A DNA stretch of 64,000 nt from Timema cristinae. Lineage: Eukaryota > Arthropoda > Insecta > Phasmatodea > Timematidae. Below the pieces are notes generated by a model. The model searched no databases. It saw only the letters and a list, made by a program, of their open reading frames with translations, and had not been told where the DNA came from. Where the stretch lies: positions 60,178,346 to 60,242,345 of the forward strand of contig JBCFYV010000935.1 in NCBI GenBank assembly GCA_039000515.1, in the 5' to 3' direction. Of the stretch, positions 11,056 to 20,976 are shown in pieces. Made by a program: the position numbers and the translations under genes. How positions within the stretch are numbered: position 1 is the first letter of the stretch; each line of letters opens with the position of its first letter.

Positions 11056-12170
11056 AACTCGAATAGATGGTTCAAAGTTGTTAGGAGCAAATTAGAGCCA
11101 AATACCAAATACACAGTTTTGAGGTTTTCATAAAAAATTAACAACAAAATTGCAGTTATAAGGGGTACGGAGGATAACCCCCCCCCCCCTTTTGTTCATG
11201 GATATGAGTAATCACACGCCGATATCGAAAAAAACAAAAACAGTTTTGAGTTTGGTTATCTTCACTCATGCTCAAATTTATTTGCACCCACCAGCTACAT
11301 CATTTCTTGCTGGCCATCTTATTTTCCGTAGCAGACGATACTTTAATTAAAACAAAGGACAGTGGTTTGGGGAAATGAATAGACTCATATCTCAGTGTCT
11401 TCACCATACCTAAGAACTTTTAAATGATTTTTCTAAAGTTATTTTATTCTTATTCTTATTTATTATCGGTTCAAAGTTTCACCTAAATGTAACCGATCAA
11501 GGCATGTTCTCTAACCTTCAAGGTCAAAGGAGGGGAAAATAGGTGGAGAAAAATATGTTTTAATAAAAGCTGATACTATAATAAAAAATGTTATAATATG
11601 CATCATACAATACTATACTATTATACCGTCCAACATAATTATACCATAATATGGTTAAGTCATAATTCTCATTGTTTTATTAAATATGAAAATACCATTT
11701 TATTTAATGTTAAAGCTGTATTTTAATTTCTAGATTAAAAAAAATCGTTTCCCCGAATAAAATATTGATACAGATACCTATGATTATAGGTTACTCTTAT
11801 ATCGATACCCACATCCCTAAGCGCATACCACAATGGTCGATGTTGGGGTCATTAGATTTCGGGAGTACGAGGATATCGGCAAAGATCCTTTTATCAGAAC
11901 ATTACAGTTGTGACATAAAAACAATTAGTGATGTTATCGTTTGGAAGTTTTTACTTTTCATGAACTGATAACGTTTAATTGTTGATAAACTATTTTACTC
12001 ATTCCGATAAAAAATAATATTTGGCAAGTAAATATTAGAGATATAAATAAACGTACCCTGGTGCCCTTTCTTAACCCAGGTCGTGTTGTTTTATTTCCGG
12101 GTTCATCGACTGTAAGGTAGGTAGCCTCTTGAAGATTAAAGCCAGAATCCCTCTCTCGTATAGTGAACTT
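11056..12170. other. AT-rich non-coding
   Basis: Has a C-run at about 11180. Short open frames only, none recognisable. Confidence 0.45.
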
Positions 12171-12421
12171 ACCCTCTGCGGTGGCTGAATGGTCTAAGGC
12201 GTCACTCTCGTGTTAGACTGGCCTGCTGAAAACTGGGAGATCGCGCTTTGAATCCCGGTCGGGCCTACAGAGGGTGATTTTTTCTAAAAAGTTTCCCACT
12301 CTCCTTACACGCAAACGTGGGTAGACTATCTCTAAAATTCTTCCTTCCTCATCCCTATCCCATCAGTAATTATCATATATGCTCATAACCTAACCAGATA
12401 GTACAGTAAGATGCGGAGATA
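12171..12421 (+). repeat. tRNA-derived SINE, family 1, GGTCTAAGGCG head type
   Basis: Head ACCCTCTGCGGTGGCTGAAT then GGTCTAAGGCGTCACTCTCG, B-box-like GCTTTGAATCCCGGTCGG, body CCACTCTCC, and a worn tail (CAGTAAGATGCGGAGATAAA). The head resembles a Leu/Ser-type tRNA A-box region more than other copies do. Confidence 0.8.
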
Positions 12422-12482
12422 AAAAAAATACGAACTTTTTTTTGGTAGCGACTTTCAAATGGCGTAATACTTAAAAGGCTAA

Positions 12483-12801
12483 CCGGCCTCGTGGTATAGT
12501 GATCAGAGCTCCTGGCTGCTAACTTAGTGGTCCCGGGTTCGATTCCCGACTGGTACCTTAGGTATTTGTCCCGAAAGAGGAATTACTGCAACGGTCACCA
12601 GGGCATGGTTAGTTAAGTTAGGTTATAAGGGTTCCACACCCTCATACTCACTATCATCAACATCATCACCTCATCGGGACATGGAAAGAGCCTCCAGGGA
12701 AAGGATGTACGATTAGTACATTCGGGCGTCCCCGGGCAACGGTACATTAGTACTGGATAATATTTCCACTACTGGGCTACGAATAAGGTAGCCCAGACGT
12801 C

Positions 12802-12847
<46 letters not shown>

Positions 12848-12870
12848 TTTATTTTTATTATTTTTATTAT
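12483..12870 (+). repeat. tRNA-derived SINE, family 3, with TTA tail
   Basis: tRNA-like head with A box TGGTATAGTGATCAGAGC and B box GGGTTCGATTCCCG. The T-arm CGGG/CCCG pairs, but no matched acceptor stem closes, so it is not a working tRNA. Body includes CCGAAAGAGGAATTACTGCA, GGGACATGGAAAGAGCCTCC, CCCCGGGCAACGGTACATTA and GGGCTACGAATAAGGTAGCC. It ends in a long ATT microsatellite (about 12803-12870), typical of a SINE tail. Unrelated in body and tail to family 1. Confidence 0.82.
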
Positions 12871-12953
12871 TACACAGGATCTGATTTGTATTGTTTCACG
12901 CATTACGTAAAGTAAATTTCATCATTTTTAATGTTGAATTTTATAATCATAAT

Positions 12954-13230
12954 TGGTGACCTGGTGGTCTAGGGGTAAAGTGTCAGACTTCTGTGCTGGC
13001 GGCCGGGGTTCAATCCTTGGTCCCGGCACAGATTTATCTGATTTCCAAACCCTTCCTTCACCTCTGACAAGACATCTTGTGAATGTGGGGAATGCCAGGC
13101 CGCCACCGTGGTTCGGATTCCACGTTAAACTGTAGGTCCCTAATTTCATCTCACAATCACCCTACCATTACACATTAGCGTAAGTGCGTATAACCCGAAC
13201 GGGTAGTAAGACGCGGTGCTAATAATAATA
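12954..13230 (+). repeat. tRNA-derived SINE, family 2, with the family-1 tail
   Basis: Head GGTGACCTGGTGGTCTAGGG with B-box GGGGTTCAATCCTTGG, a body quite unlike family 1 (CATCTTGTGAATGTGGGGAA), but ending in the same CGTATAACCCGAACGGGTAG and TAAGACGCGGTGCTAAT followed by AATAATAAT. Shared tails on different heads suggest mobilisation by one LINE partner. Confidence 0.85.
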
Positions 13231-13820
13231 ATATAATCTTAATTAACGTTGTATGATGATTTTTTTAGACAAATTTTAGGCCCACACATTTTATTAAAAG
13301 ACTAATAATTAAACTTATGATACCAGGAATGAATCGTTATAAGACTTTTAAAAAGATCTATAAAATAGATGATAATTACAGCAGTTGTTTTATATTTGTT
13401 GTAGTTTGTAAAGTAGGAAAAAAAACCTCTAAACGAACTTCTATTTTCTATTTAAACATAATGTAATTAGATTTACAAATTAATCCAACAAAATGTTTGA
13501 AGGCCTTATTATATTTCAGTTTGTCTTTTAGGATCAAACACATTTATTTAACCCATATTAAATTAACTTTTTTTCCTCAATCACAAATTAAGAAGTAATT
13601 AAGGCTGTAACTCCCCCCCATTGAGAGGTGTTTAAGCGTTCTTCCTGTTGTTAAATTTTGAGCCAAACAATATTTCTTGTTGCGAAACGAGGTCGTTATG
13701 TTTCCGCTTTGCGTCGCGTTCCTATTGCACGGTCGACTATAACAGATCCTAGTTGCCTGCCTTGCCGTGTTTCGCCCGAGAAACCTTGGCTGCGCTCTTG
13801 TCACGCTGCCAACCGTGTCC
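13231..13820. other. Non-coding; GC-richer after 13660
   Basis: AT-rich to about 13650, then a GC-richer stretch (13655-13820) that runs into the 46-bp array and is probably its flank. No product recognised in the open frames on either strand. Confidence 0.4.
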
Positions 13821-14440
13821 TGGGTGGAATAACCAGGAGGTTCGTCACGACAACCAACGTAGTCTCCTGCGTGGAATAAACAGAAGATTCATCAGACAAC
13901 CAACGTAGTCTCCTGGGTGAATAACCATAGAAGTATCATGACAACCAACGTAGTCTCCTGGGTGGAATAACCAGGAGGTGTATCATGACAACCAACGTAG
14001 TTTCCTGGTGGAATAACCAGAGGTTCGTCACGACAACCAACGCAGTTTCCTGGGTGGATAAACAAGAGATATATCAGACAACAACGTAGTATCGGGTAAA
14101 TAAACAAGAGTGTATCACGACAACCAACGTAGTATCCTGGGTGGAATAAACAAGAGGTGTATCATGACAACCAACGCAGTTTCCAAGTGGGAATAACCAG
14201 GAGGTATATCATGGCCTCACTAACACACGTTGACGCTTGCGTGGAATAGCTGGAAGGTATATTATCATGACCTTGCTAATCAACCTAGTCTTCTGGATGA
14301 AACAACCAGTAGGTTTAAATGACCTTACAAGTCACATGTCCTCGGTGAAAGAGCTAGGAAGCTTATCGTTACTAATCAATTCATCTTCTTAGTGGAATAA
14401 CCAGGAGGTATTTATTGACCTCACTAACGTCTCCTTGGGG
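13820..14440. repeat. About 46-bp degenerate minisatellite
   Basis: Repeated phrase GACAACCAACGTAGTCTCCT then GGGTGGAATAACCAGGAGGT, with starts of CAACCAACG at about 13851, 13897, 13942, 13989 and 14035. Copies decay towards the 3' end, last recognisable near 14400 (GTGGAATAACCAGGAGG). Confidence 0.9.
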
Positions 14441-14703
14441 AAATAAGCACTTCTTATATCTCGATAATACCAACTACTGTGATTACAAACTTTAATAAAC
14501 TCATTGTATAAATAAAAGCCTTTTTTATCCAAAGATTCTTGATTGAGTTGGAGATATCTTGAACAAATTGAAGACCCAAGTGAACCGTTCTCAAACCATG
14601 AATACATTTTATGACAATAATTTAATAGAAAATAGTGAACATGTTGAGACTTGTTATTGGTATAGCATATAAAATATTGGGAAAACAAATATTGTACTAC
14701 AAT

Positions 14704-14838
14704 GAAATAGTATTGTAGTGTTGCCACAAGTGCTGATGTTTGGAGTGTATTGCAGTGTTGCCACAAGTGCTAGTATTCGAAGTATATTGCAATGTTGCCA
14801 CAAGTGCTAGTATTCGAAGTATATTGCAATGTTGCCAC
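14704..14838. repeat. 37-bp minisatellite, 3-4 copies
   Basis: Unit TGTTGCCACAAGTGCTAGTA plus TTCGAAGTATATTGCAA. It shares the TGTTGCC word with the following 41-bp array. Confidence 0.88.
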
Positions 14839-14854
14839 ATATCCATCCTAGTCG

Positions 14855-15575
14855 TACAGTGGGTGCCTTGTCTTGTCACATGTTCCACCATACCCCTTCG
14901 GTGTTGCCTTGTCTTGTCACATGTACGCATAACACTACAGTGTTGCCTTGTCTTGTCACATGTACCGCCATAACACTACAGTGTTGCCTTGTCTTGTCAC
15001 ATGTACCGCCATAACACTACAGTGTTGCCTTGTCTTGTCACATGTACCGCCATAACACTACAGTTCTGCCTTGTCTTGTCACATATACCGCCATAACACT
15101 GCAGTGTTGCCTTGTCGTGTCACATGTACCGCCATAACACTACAGTGTTGCCTTGTCTTGTCACATGTACCGCCATAACACTACGGTGTTGCCTTGTCTT
15201 GTCACATGTACCGCCATAACACTACAGTGTTGCCTTGTCTTGTCACATGTACCGCATAACAACTACAATGTTGCCTTGTCTGGTCACATGTACCGCCATA
15301 ACACTACAGTGTTGCCTTGTCTTGTCACATGTACCGCCATAACACTACAGTGTTGCCTTGTCTGGTCACATGTACCGCCATAACACTACAGTGTTGCCTT
15401 GTCTGGTCACATGTACCGCCATAACACTACAGTGTTGCCTTGTCTTGTCACATGTACCGCCATAACACTACAGTGTTGCCTTGTCTTGTCACATGTACCG
15501 CCATAACACTACAGTGTTGCCTTGTCTTGTCACATGTACCGCCATAACACTACAGTGTTGCCTTGTCTGTCGCAG
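14855..15575. repeat. 41-bp minisatellite, about 17 copies, running into a splice acceptor
   Basis: Unit ACACTACAGTGTTGCCTTGT then CTTGTCACATGTACCGCCATA. The final unit changes after GTGTTGCCTTGTC into TGTCGCAG, the acceptor of the first visible coding exon. Long open frames through it are products of repetition. Confidence 0.95.
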
Positions 15576-15770
15576 GCTACTACCAACCCGCCGGACCACT
15601 CATCTCCTCGCACCATCACCACCACCACACCAGTACCAGCGTTGCCAACAAGGTGCCTCCGGCAGTGTTGTCAACCCTCGAGGCGTCTGCTACCCCCACG
15701 CCACCGCCGTCTGCCGCCCCTCACAGCGCTCCGCCTTCGCAAATTATCTCCTCTACCTCTACACCTTCAG
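15576..15770 (+). CDS. wge: winged eye-like gene, first visible coding exon (internal)
   Basis: A 195-base exon with acceptor TGTCGCAG and donor CAG|GTGAGA. It enters with two bases completing a codon and leaves one base into the next, so both flanking introns are phase 1. It encodes about 65 residues: YYQPAGPLISS, a run of six histidines, then a Ser/Thr/Pro/Ala-rich stretch ending STSTPS. No folded domain is visible; it looks like disordered linker. The reading frame stays open past the donor, but the next exon joins in frame only if this donor is used. The acceptor is directly preceded by a 41-bp minisatellite whose units resemble the acceptor region itself. Assignment to this gene rests on frame continuity, proximity and similar composition, so it is less certain than the BAH exons. 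Confidence 0.7.
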
Positions 15771-16481
15771 GTGAGACGAGAACCCGGGTATGAAGTTGAT
15801 AAGTGTTAAATTACCTTTCTAGGGTCTAGTTGACGTGTTTGTTCTGAAATTGAGATAGGATAAGCTCGCTTATCTCTTATAAAACCATATAACGTGTGTA
15901 AGGGGGGGGGCATATTTGGGAAACTGGTCTATAATTTTACAAAACCTAGTCAAAATATCTAAACACTCTTAACTATTCTAATAAAGTATTTTATTTTTTT
16001 CAAATGGAATCACCCCCTGTAGGCTTCACCTACCCCCCCCCCCACCCCCCACACACACATTGAGAAAACTTAATCCAAAAACATAAAACCTCCGATGAGA
16101 TCCGAAAAATCAAACAAAAAAACTACAAAATTATATAAAACAACTTTATAATTGTACACCAGCCAATTAATTGAGTATTTTAATGTATAAATATTTAAAT
16201 GTATAAAATTATATTATTTATGGACAGCTGCAGTGCTATACTTGTTCTCTCCAACAATAACATACGTTATTTCGAACTATGGCACACGAACAAAGGCGCC
16301 AGTCTTGTCCTGTCTTGCCGATGTGAGGAGGTATAAGTTCGAATTCTGGCCGGGTGGAATGAGGTGTTTTTGTTCTCTCTTCTAAATGGTTTCCCTGTCT
16401 CCCTCCATGCAAATGGCTGTATTCTCCTTGTAAACTATACCTCCCCACGACTAAAGTGTCGGAGCGGGTGCTATGTTACAG
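15771..16481 (+). other. Intron 1 (visible) of the winged eye-like gene
   Basis: GT-AG intron, phase 1, with G-run, C-run and CA tracts around 15900 and 16020-16065 and a worn SINE near its 3' end. Confidence 0.75.
16300..16450 (+). repeat. Worn tRNA-derived SINE just before an exon
   Basis: Recognisable by GATGTGAGGAGGTATAAGTT, B-box-like GTTCGAATTCTGGCCGGGTG, TCTAAATGGTTTCCCTGTCT and CCCTCCATGCAAATGG. The tail is absent; the copy stops about 30 bases before the exon acceptor at 16481. Confidence 0.65.
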
Positions 16482-17075
16482 GGACGACTCGAGGAGGGGA
16501 CGAGTCCTCAGATAACGACGTCGTCATCACGGCCACGTCATGCTCGTCGGGCGGCGGGGAGGTGATTTCAGGACCCCCCCACTACCCGCCCCGTTACCCG
16601 CCCCCCACACCCCACGCCCAGCCGTACCCCTACAGCTACCAGTACTACCCATCACCGCCATCCTCTGCTAGCGTGCAGTATCCCGGCGTACCCATCCCTC
16701 ACTATCACAGTCAGGAGCTGTGCTACCCACCCCCACCCTATTACCACCCTCACAAACCACCCGCTTACTCCTCGCCGCCGCCTCCGGCGCCTTACCACCG
16801 TCGTTACCCTCAATACTACCCGGCCGAACTCTATCCCGGAGCCAACCCCGCGCCGCCTCCCGGTCCGGCCCCCCAACAGTCGGGTGGTGGTCAGCAACAG
16901 GTGGTGGCGTCCGGCGCTACTTACCAGCATGACGCCTATCCTCCACCCGTACCGCCCCCGGCAGTTGTAGATCCCTACCCACCGCCACCCCCGCCGCCTC
17001 CAGGCTATTACGCGGGATACGGTGCAACCCCGGCGTGCTATACGCACTCTCCTCCTTCACGCAGCTTGTTCATAG
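16482..17075 (+). CDS. wge: winged eye-like gene, Pro/Tyr-rich coding exon
   Basis: A 594-base exon (198 codons) between acceptor TATGTTACAG and donor CATAG|GTGAGC, phase 1 on both sides. The product starts GTTRGGDESSDNDVV, an acidic patch, then becomes strongly Pro/Tyr/Ser-rich with many PPY-like and polyproline stretches (for example PYPYSYQYYPSPP, and an eight-proline run before GYYAGYG), finishing near PPSRSLFIG. Base composition is far more GC-rich than the surrounding introns, which supports coding function. No globular domain can be seen. Polyproline and PPxY-like motifs could bind WW or SH3 partners, but that is inference. A worn SINE ends about 30 bases before the acceptor. The opposite-strand open frame here is a shadow of the proline codons. 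Confidence 0.82.
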
Positions 17076-17278
17076 GTGAGCAGCAAATGCTGTTACAATT
17101 CCTTAAAATTCATCTCTCTTAGCTACTGTCCTGAAATCGGTATAAGTTGTGAATCAATTGGCCAGGCAGTAAGCCGTGTAGTATGAAAAAACATTAAATT
17201 TGTTCAAAGTATTTTTAAAATACATTTTTCAATGATGCCATTGTATAGCTGGAAACAATTACACGCTATGTGTTTCAG
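17076..17278 (+). other. Intron 2 (visible), short, phase 1
   Basis: A 203-base GT-AG intron between the Pro/Tyr-rich and the basic exon, AT-rich, with a pyrimidine/TG tract before TTTCAG. The open frame of the upstream exon runs 45 bases into it before a stop. Confidence 0.8.
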
Positions 17279-18994
17279 ATGCCACGTACCAGAGCTGTCC
17301 TTGCCCCATGCAGTCGTGTCCAAAAAACGTCCTTACTGGGCCCCTTACTGGTGACGGTAAGGGGCCTCATCTCCCCTCTAAGCAACAACAACTTCCTCTG
17401 CCTCCGGTGGCCCTTGCCTTGCCTTTGGAACCTCCCGGAGCACTTGGGCCTCCCAGCCCTGCACGAGGTAGTGCGGGCATGCCTCTCCCCCCCTCTCCAG
17501 CCACTGGGTCAGCCCGAAACCCCAGTAGTTGGAGCCCTGAGGTGCAGAGGACCGGGCCATCTCTCGTGGAGGCCGCTCAGCTCCCGTTTGACAAAGGTGA
17601 CACCGACACACTCTTAGGAGTGGAGGATTCCACCCAGCATCGGCTGCTCACTATTGGCACGCTGATCGAAAAACCGGCTATTTGCGAGCCAAAACTTAAG
17701 AGTAGAAGATCCTCGGTGGATTCACCGGTAGCTAACCAGACCCAGAACTTACCTCTCTTGATGTGTGATAGCAAGTTCCAAGACCGCGGGCTTCAAGTGT
17801 CTAGTGAGGATGTGACTGAACCATCGGTGAAACAGGAACTACGCACAGTGAAAGAGGAAGTGTTTGTTTCACAAATGGCCGACAAGGGGATGTTTAATGT
17901 AGACAGCGGCACCACACTGAAAAGGAAAGTGGAATCCTTGGTGAGCGATGCACCAATAATGGACACACTGCCTGCGACAAAGAGGCAGAAAGTTTTAAAA
18001 GTTTCAGAACTTGCTTTGCGGGAGCGGACAGTTTTCAAATCCGAAGGCTTAGACATGGCCGAGCTGGAAGCAAAAATATTGCCCGAACTGAACCCTCCAA
18101 GAAAATCGCAGCCTCTCTCATTGAACAATGCCAGTGTGCCAAATTCTAAATTCAAACCCAAGAAAAGGAAATCAGAAGATGCAAAAGATTCTACAGAAAA
18201 TGCGGAGCCAGAATCTTCTCCGACGAAAAAAAGGAAAAGGATCACCGCTTTAAAAGTGCCCAAATTCAAAGAACTTAGAGCCAAAACATATCGTTCATGT
18301 GTTAAACAAGCAAAATCTAAAAATTTTCCAAATTCTAATCCAAAAAACTGTGTTAATAATATTGAAGAGGGCGTGTGTAACATTATTTCTAACAGGGTCG
18401 GTAGCAGAACGATTGGTACTTCCATGACAAAAAAAAATAACAGTTCCTGTGTTATTACGGGGATGAAAAAGTTGTCTACCACCAAAAGTACACCTAAGAA
18501 AGCAGAGACAAAAATAACCGTATCATCCGCCACTCATAAAAGATCTGTACTCAAACAAGCTACAAGCAAGTGTTGTGACATAGCAGTCACAGATGGAAAC
18601 ATCTCGAGGAGCAGAGTTGACGCACATCGTAAGCGGGCATTATCATTGGAGTCAACATGCAAAAGATCTGTTGGGAGCACCTGTAGATCGGCGTCTGTTA
18701 AAGCTGCACCCATCGCTCGAAGCAACTCGAAGCTCTGTGATTCCATCCCTGACCCAAAACAGAGCGATGAACCATCTTCCCCATGCTTGCCAGAACCCAT
18801 GGTAGGAAAACAAGTGAAAAAGGAGCCATTCAAAAAGCCCCAAAGGTTAATGGTTTGCTCTCTTGCGAGTCTGTCGAGGTTCTGGATGGTCCCGCCTGCA
18901 AGAAAACGCCGCTGAAGAAAGCCTTGCTCACCCCAAATGGTCCAATGGCTGGTCTTGGGAGGGGGAACCCTTTACTGCCAAAGTGTTCCTTACG
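17279..18994 (+). CDS. wge: winged eye-like gene, long basic Ser/Lys-rich coding exon with frame breaks at its 3' end
   Basis: A 1716-base exon with acceptor TGTGTTTCAG and donor TTACG|GTAAGT. The first two bases complete an Asp codon (phase 1). It begins ATYQSCPCPMQSCPKNV, a compact Cys-rich patch, then a Pro/Ala-rich stretch, then a long Lys/Ser/Thr-rich region. Basic nuclear-localisation-like clusters include TKRQK, KPKKRKS and TKKRKR. Sumoylation-type VKxE motifs occur as VKQE, VKEE and VKKE. The main frame runs open to a TGA at 18913-18915, but the conserved BAH lead-in (GWSWEGEPFTAKVFLT) lies in another frame, 18938-18994, and only that frame joins the next exon in phase 0. The third frame is also open here and reads plausibly (KVNGLLSCESVEVLDG). 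Two one-base losses near 18838 and 18935 would restore continuity; I infer consensus errors. Confidence 0.85.
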
Positions 18995-20120
18995 GTAAGT
19001 TTGAGTCGTCTTAATATACTTTGTCACACATCCTCGCCTGTAAATTGAAATAAATAGCTCTCCTCTCTGATTCCATCCACAAGAATAATACAGAGAATAA
19101 GTTCTAATGTCATTCTGAAATATCAACTATCAATCCCGCACGGCGTTGCCAGTGACCCACTGTGATATAACAATTATATAGGGCCCACCACACACAGATG
19201 GTTTAAAATTACGGTCAATTTTGTACACATTTTTTTTCCCCGAGGAGGATGCTGGCATATTTTTATCGCAGTTATCTCTGAAACGTAATTCTAAACCAAC
19301 TAACAATATTTTCTTTAAAAAATTTGTTTAAAATATCTAATAAAAAGACAATAAAAAATGGCTTCGAGAAGCATTTGGACCCCTTCCATCCAACTATGTT
19401 AAAAATGTCAGATTTCTGCTTGCGTAGATTTGGCTTGGCATGCACACAAACACACACACACACACACTAAACTTCTTTTATTATTATATTATTATTATTT
19501 ATTATTGATGAATATTATTGGTATGATCATTATTATGTCATTTTGTATGGATTAACAGGAAAGAGGGTTGCTAAATTAACAAGAAGCAGTTTTAATTCAT
19601 TATCCAATAGGGTAAAAATAATAACTATGTTTTATGAATTATTGCAAACTTTCAGATTTTCTTCTCTATGAGACTTTGTGGACTTAATGACTTCTTGTTT
19701 TGGGTCAAGTTTGGCAGGATATTAGATTGTAAGCATTGTCCAACCTCTTGCAGGGACTTGGATGGTTCAAATCCTAGCATTGTCCAAACTATTTAGTCTC
19801 TATGGGCACTAAAACAGGCAAAGTACTAATGATTAAAAGTTTGCTATAGTAGTGGTCTGAGGTACATATTACCCTTAATTTGTACCAAGAACCTCTATAA
19901 CCAATTTAAAAAACATAATGCCCAAAAGTTAAAAGTGCTTTTTATTGGAGAATAATTTTATAAAATATGAACATTTTTCTTCTGAGTTAGTTAGAACACT
20001 ATCCTAACCCAGTGTGTCAGGATTATTAATTCAAACTTCGACCACGAGCATTTAGGTTTTATTTATATAGAAGCTCTTTTCCATTCTCTCTCCTCTTAAT
20101 GCATCATTCACTTCCTTACA

Positions 20121-20364
20121 CCCGCCTCAGTGGCGTAGTTAGATAATGTGCTATTCGTGTTGAGCTCGACTGCTGAGGATGGGGAGATCGAGGTTAGAAT
20201 CTCGGTCGGGTGAACTGGGGGCGTTTTTCCTAAATGGTTTTCCACTCTACCTCCACGCAAATGTGGGTTAAATTTTCTCTCACTCAATCTTCCCAATTCC
20301 TAATCTATTAGTGTAATTAGTACTTAAAGCGTATAACCCGAATGGTAGTAAGATGCGGTGCTAC
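20121..20364 (+). repeat. tRNA-derived SINE, family 1, intronic
   Basis: Head CCCGCCTCAGTGGCGTAG, CGTGTTGAGCTCGACTGCTG, body TTTTCCACTCTACCTCCACG, slightly damaged tail (CCCGAATGGTAGTAAGATGC). Same strand as the gene. Confidence 0.86.
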
Positions 20365-20514
20365 ATTATAATAATAAAAAACACTTCCTTACCCCATTAG
20401 ATTTAAGTCTTTAACTCATTTTCATATAATTTTTATTTGAGGTGCCATTTCTGACCCTAAACTAACTTAAATCAATACAGACACAATATCCAGACCCTGA
20501 CCATTATTCATCAC

Positions 20515-20620
20515 TCTGAAAGGATAAATTTACATTTCACCAATGTCACATTTCTTGGTCATGCCGGGAATCAAATCTGGGACCCTTACCTCAATAGACA
20601 GACACACTATAGACTGAACT
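20515..20620 (-). repeat. Worn reverse tRNA-SINE-like relic
   Basis: ATTTCACCAATGTCACATTT and GCCGGGAATCAAATCTGGGA (complement of a B box) match a piece found in each 1.72-kb satellite monomer (for example 46950-47090), so a SINE common to both places is likely. Confidence 0.5.
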
Positions 20621-20793
20621 TAGGTAAGTCTTAAAGCTTAGGTTAAATAAATTTTGGAAAAAATATTATAACTTTTAACTGATCTTATCCCTACATACGT
20701 ATGATTTTAAAACTTTTTCTAAAAATGCCAGTTTTAGAATTTTATTTTCTACAACACATTTTGAAAATGGCATGTTCTTACTGTTGTGTACAG

Positions 20794-20955
20794 AGTGAAG
20801 TTGCACCAGTCGTGCGCAGGTGTTACCCTTCCATGCGTCACACCGAGGGTGACATCATATATCCTCACGACTGTGTCCTGCTCAAGTCTGGCACCAGAAA
20901 GATAGACCTTCCTTTTGTGGCCAAAGTGGCCGCTCTCTGGGAGAACCAGACGATG
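20794..20955 (+). CDS. wge: winged eye-like gene, BAH domain exon 1
   Basis: A 162-base exon after acceptor TTGTGTACAG, joining the previous exon in phase 0. It encodes SEVAPVVRRCYPSMRH, then EGDIIYPHDCVLLKSG and LPFVAKVAALWEN, the N-terminal half of the BAH domain characteristic of the winged eye/BAHCC1/TNRC18 family. BAH domains are chromatin-reading or protein-interaction modules. The donor is ATG|GTGAGG. As written the exon ends in phase 0, but the next exon can only be read in phase 1; phase 0 would hit TGA after two codons. Inserting one C in the CC at about 20946-20947 gives WENPDDG across the junction, which fits the family, so one base is probably missing from the consensus. The 65-bp array starts about 20 bases after the donor. 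Confidence 0.9.
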
Positions 20956-20976
20956 GTGAGGTTTCTTGTCTCTTTA

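Larger units (their letters stand above)
18995..20793 (+). other. Intron 3 (visible), phase 0
   Basis: AT-rich 1.8-kb intron with donor GTAAGT. Holds a CA microsatellite (about 19441-19468), a TTA microsatellite (about 19475-19505), one family-1 SINE and a reverse SINE-like relic (about 20515-20620). Confidence 0.75.

Noticed and set aside
12483..12560. Possible functional tRNA gene
   Set aside because: A and B boxes and a T-arm are good, but no 7-bp acceptor stem closes and it continues into a SINE body with a microsatellite tail.
14829..15383. Open frames encoding LVTCTAITLQCCLV-type repeats
   Set aside because: Generated by the 41-bp minisatellite, shifting frame from unit to unit; no coding context.
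16652..17047. 131-residue minus-strand Arg/Gly/Trp-rich open frame
   Set aside because: Shadow of proline and tyrosine codons of the Pro/Tyr-rich exon.
17793..18533. 246-residue minus-strand open frame
   Set aside because: It lies wholly within the + strand basic exon; its Phe/Leu/Ser-rich content is the shadow of Lys/Glu/Ser codons, with no domain and no splice support.
18845..18940. Tiny intron to explain the frame change in the basic exon
   Set aside because: GTTAATG and GTTCTGG donors could be imagined, but any acceptor within range leaves an intron far below usual insect size and no pyrimidine tract is present.
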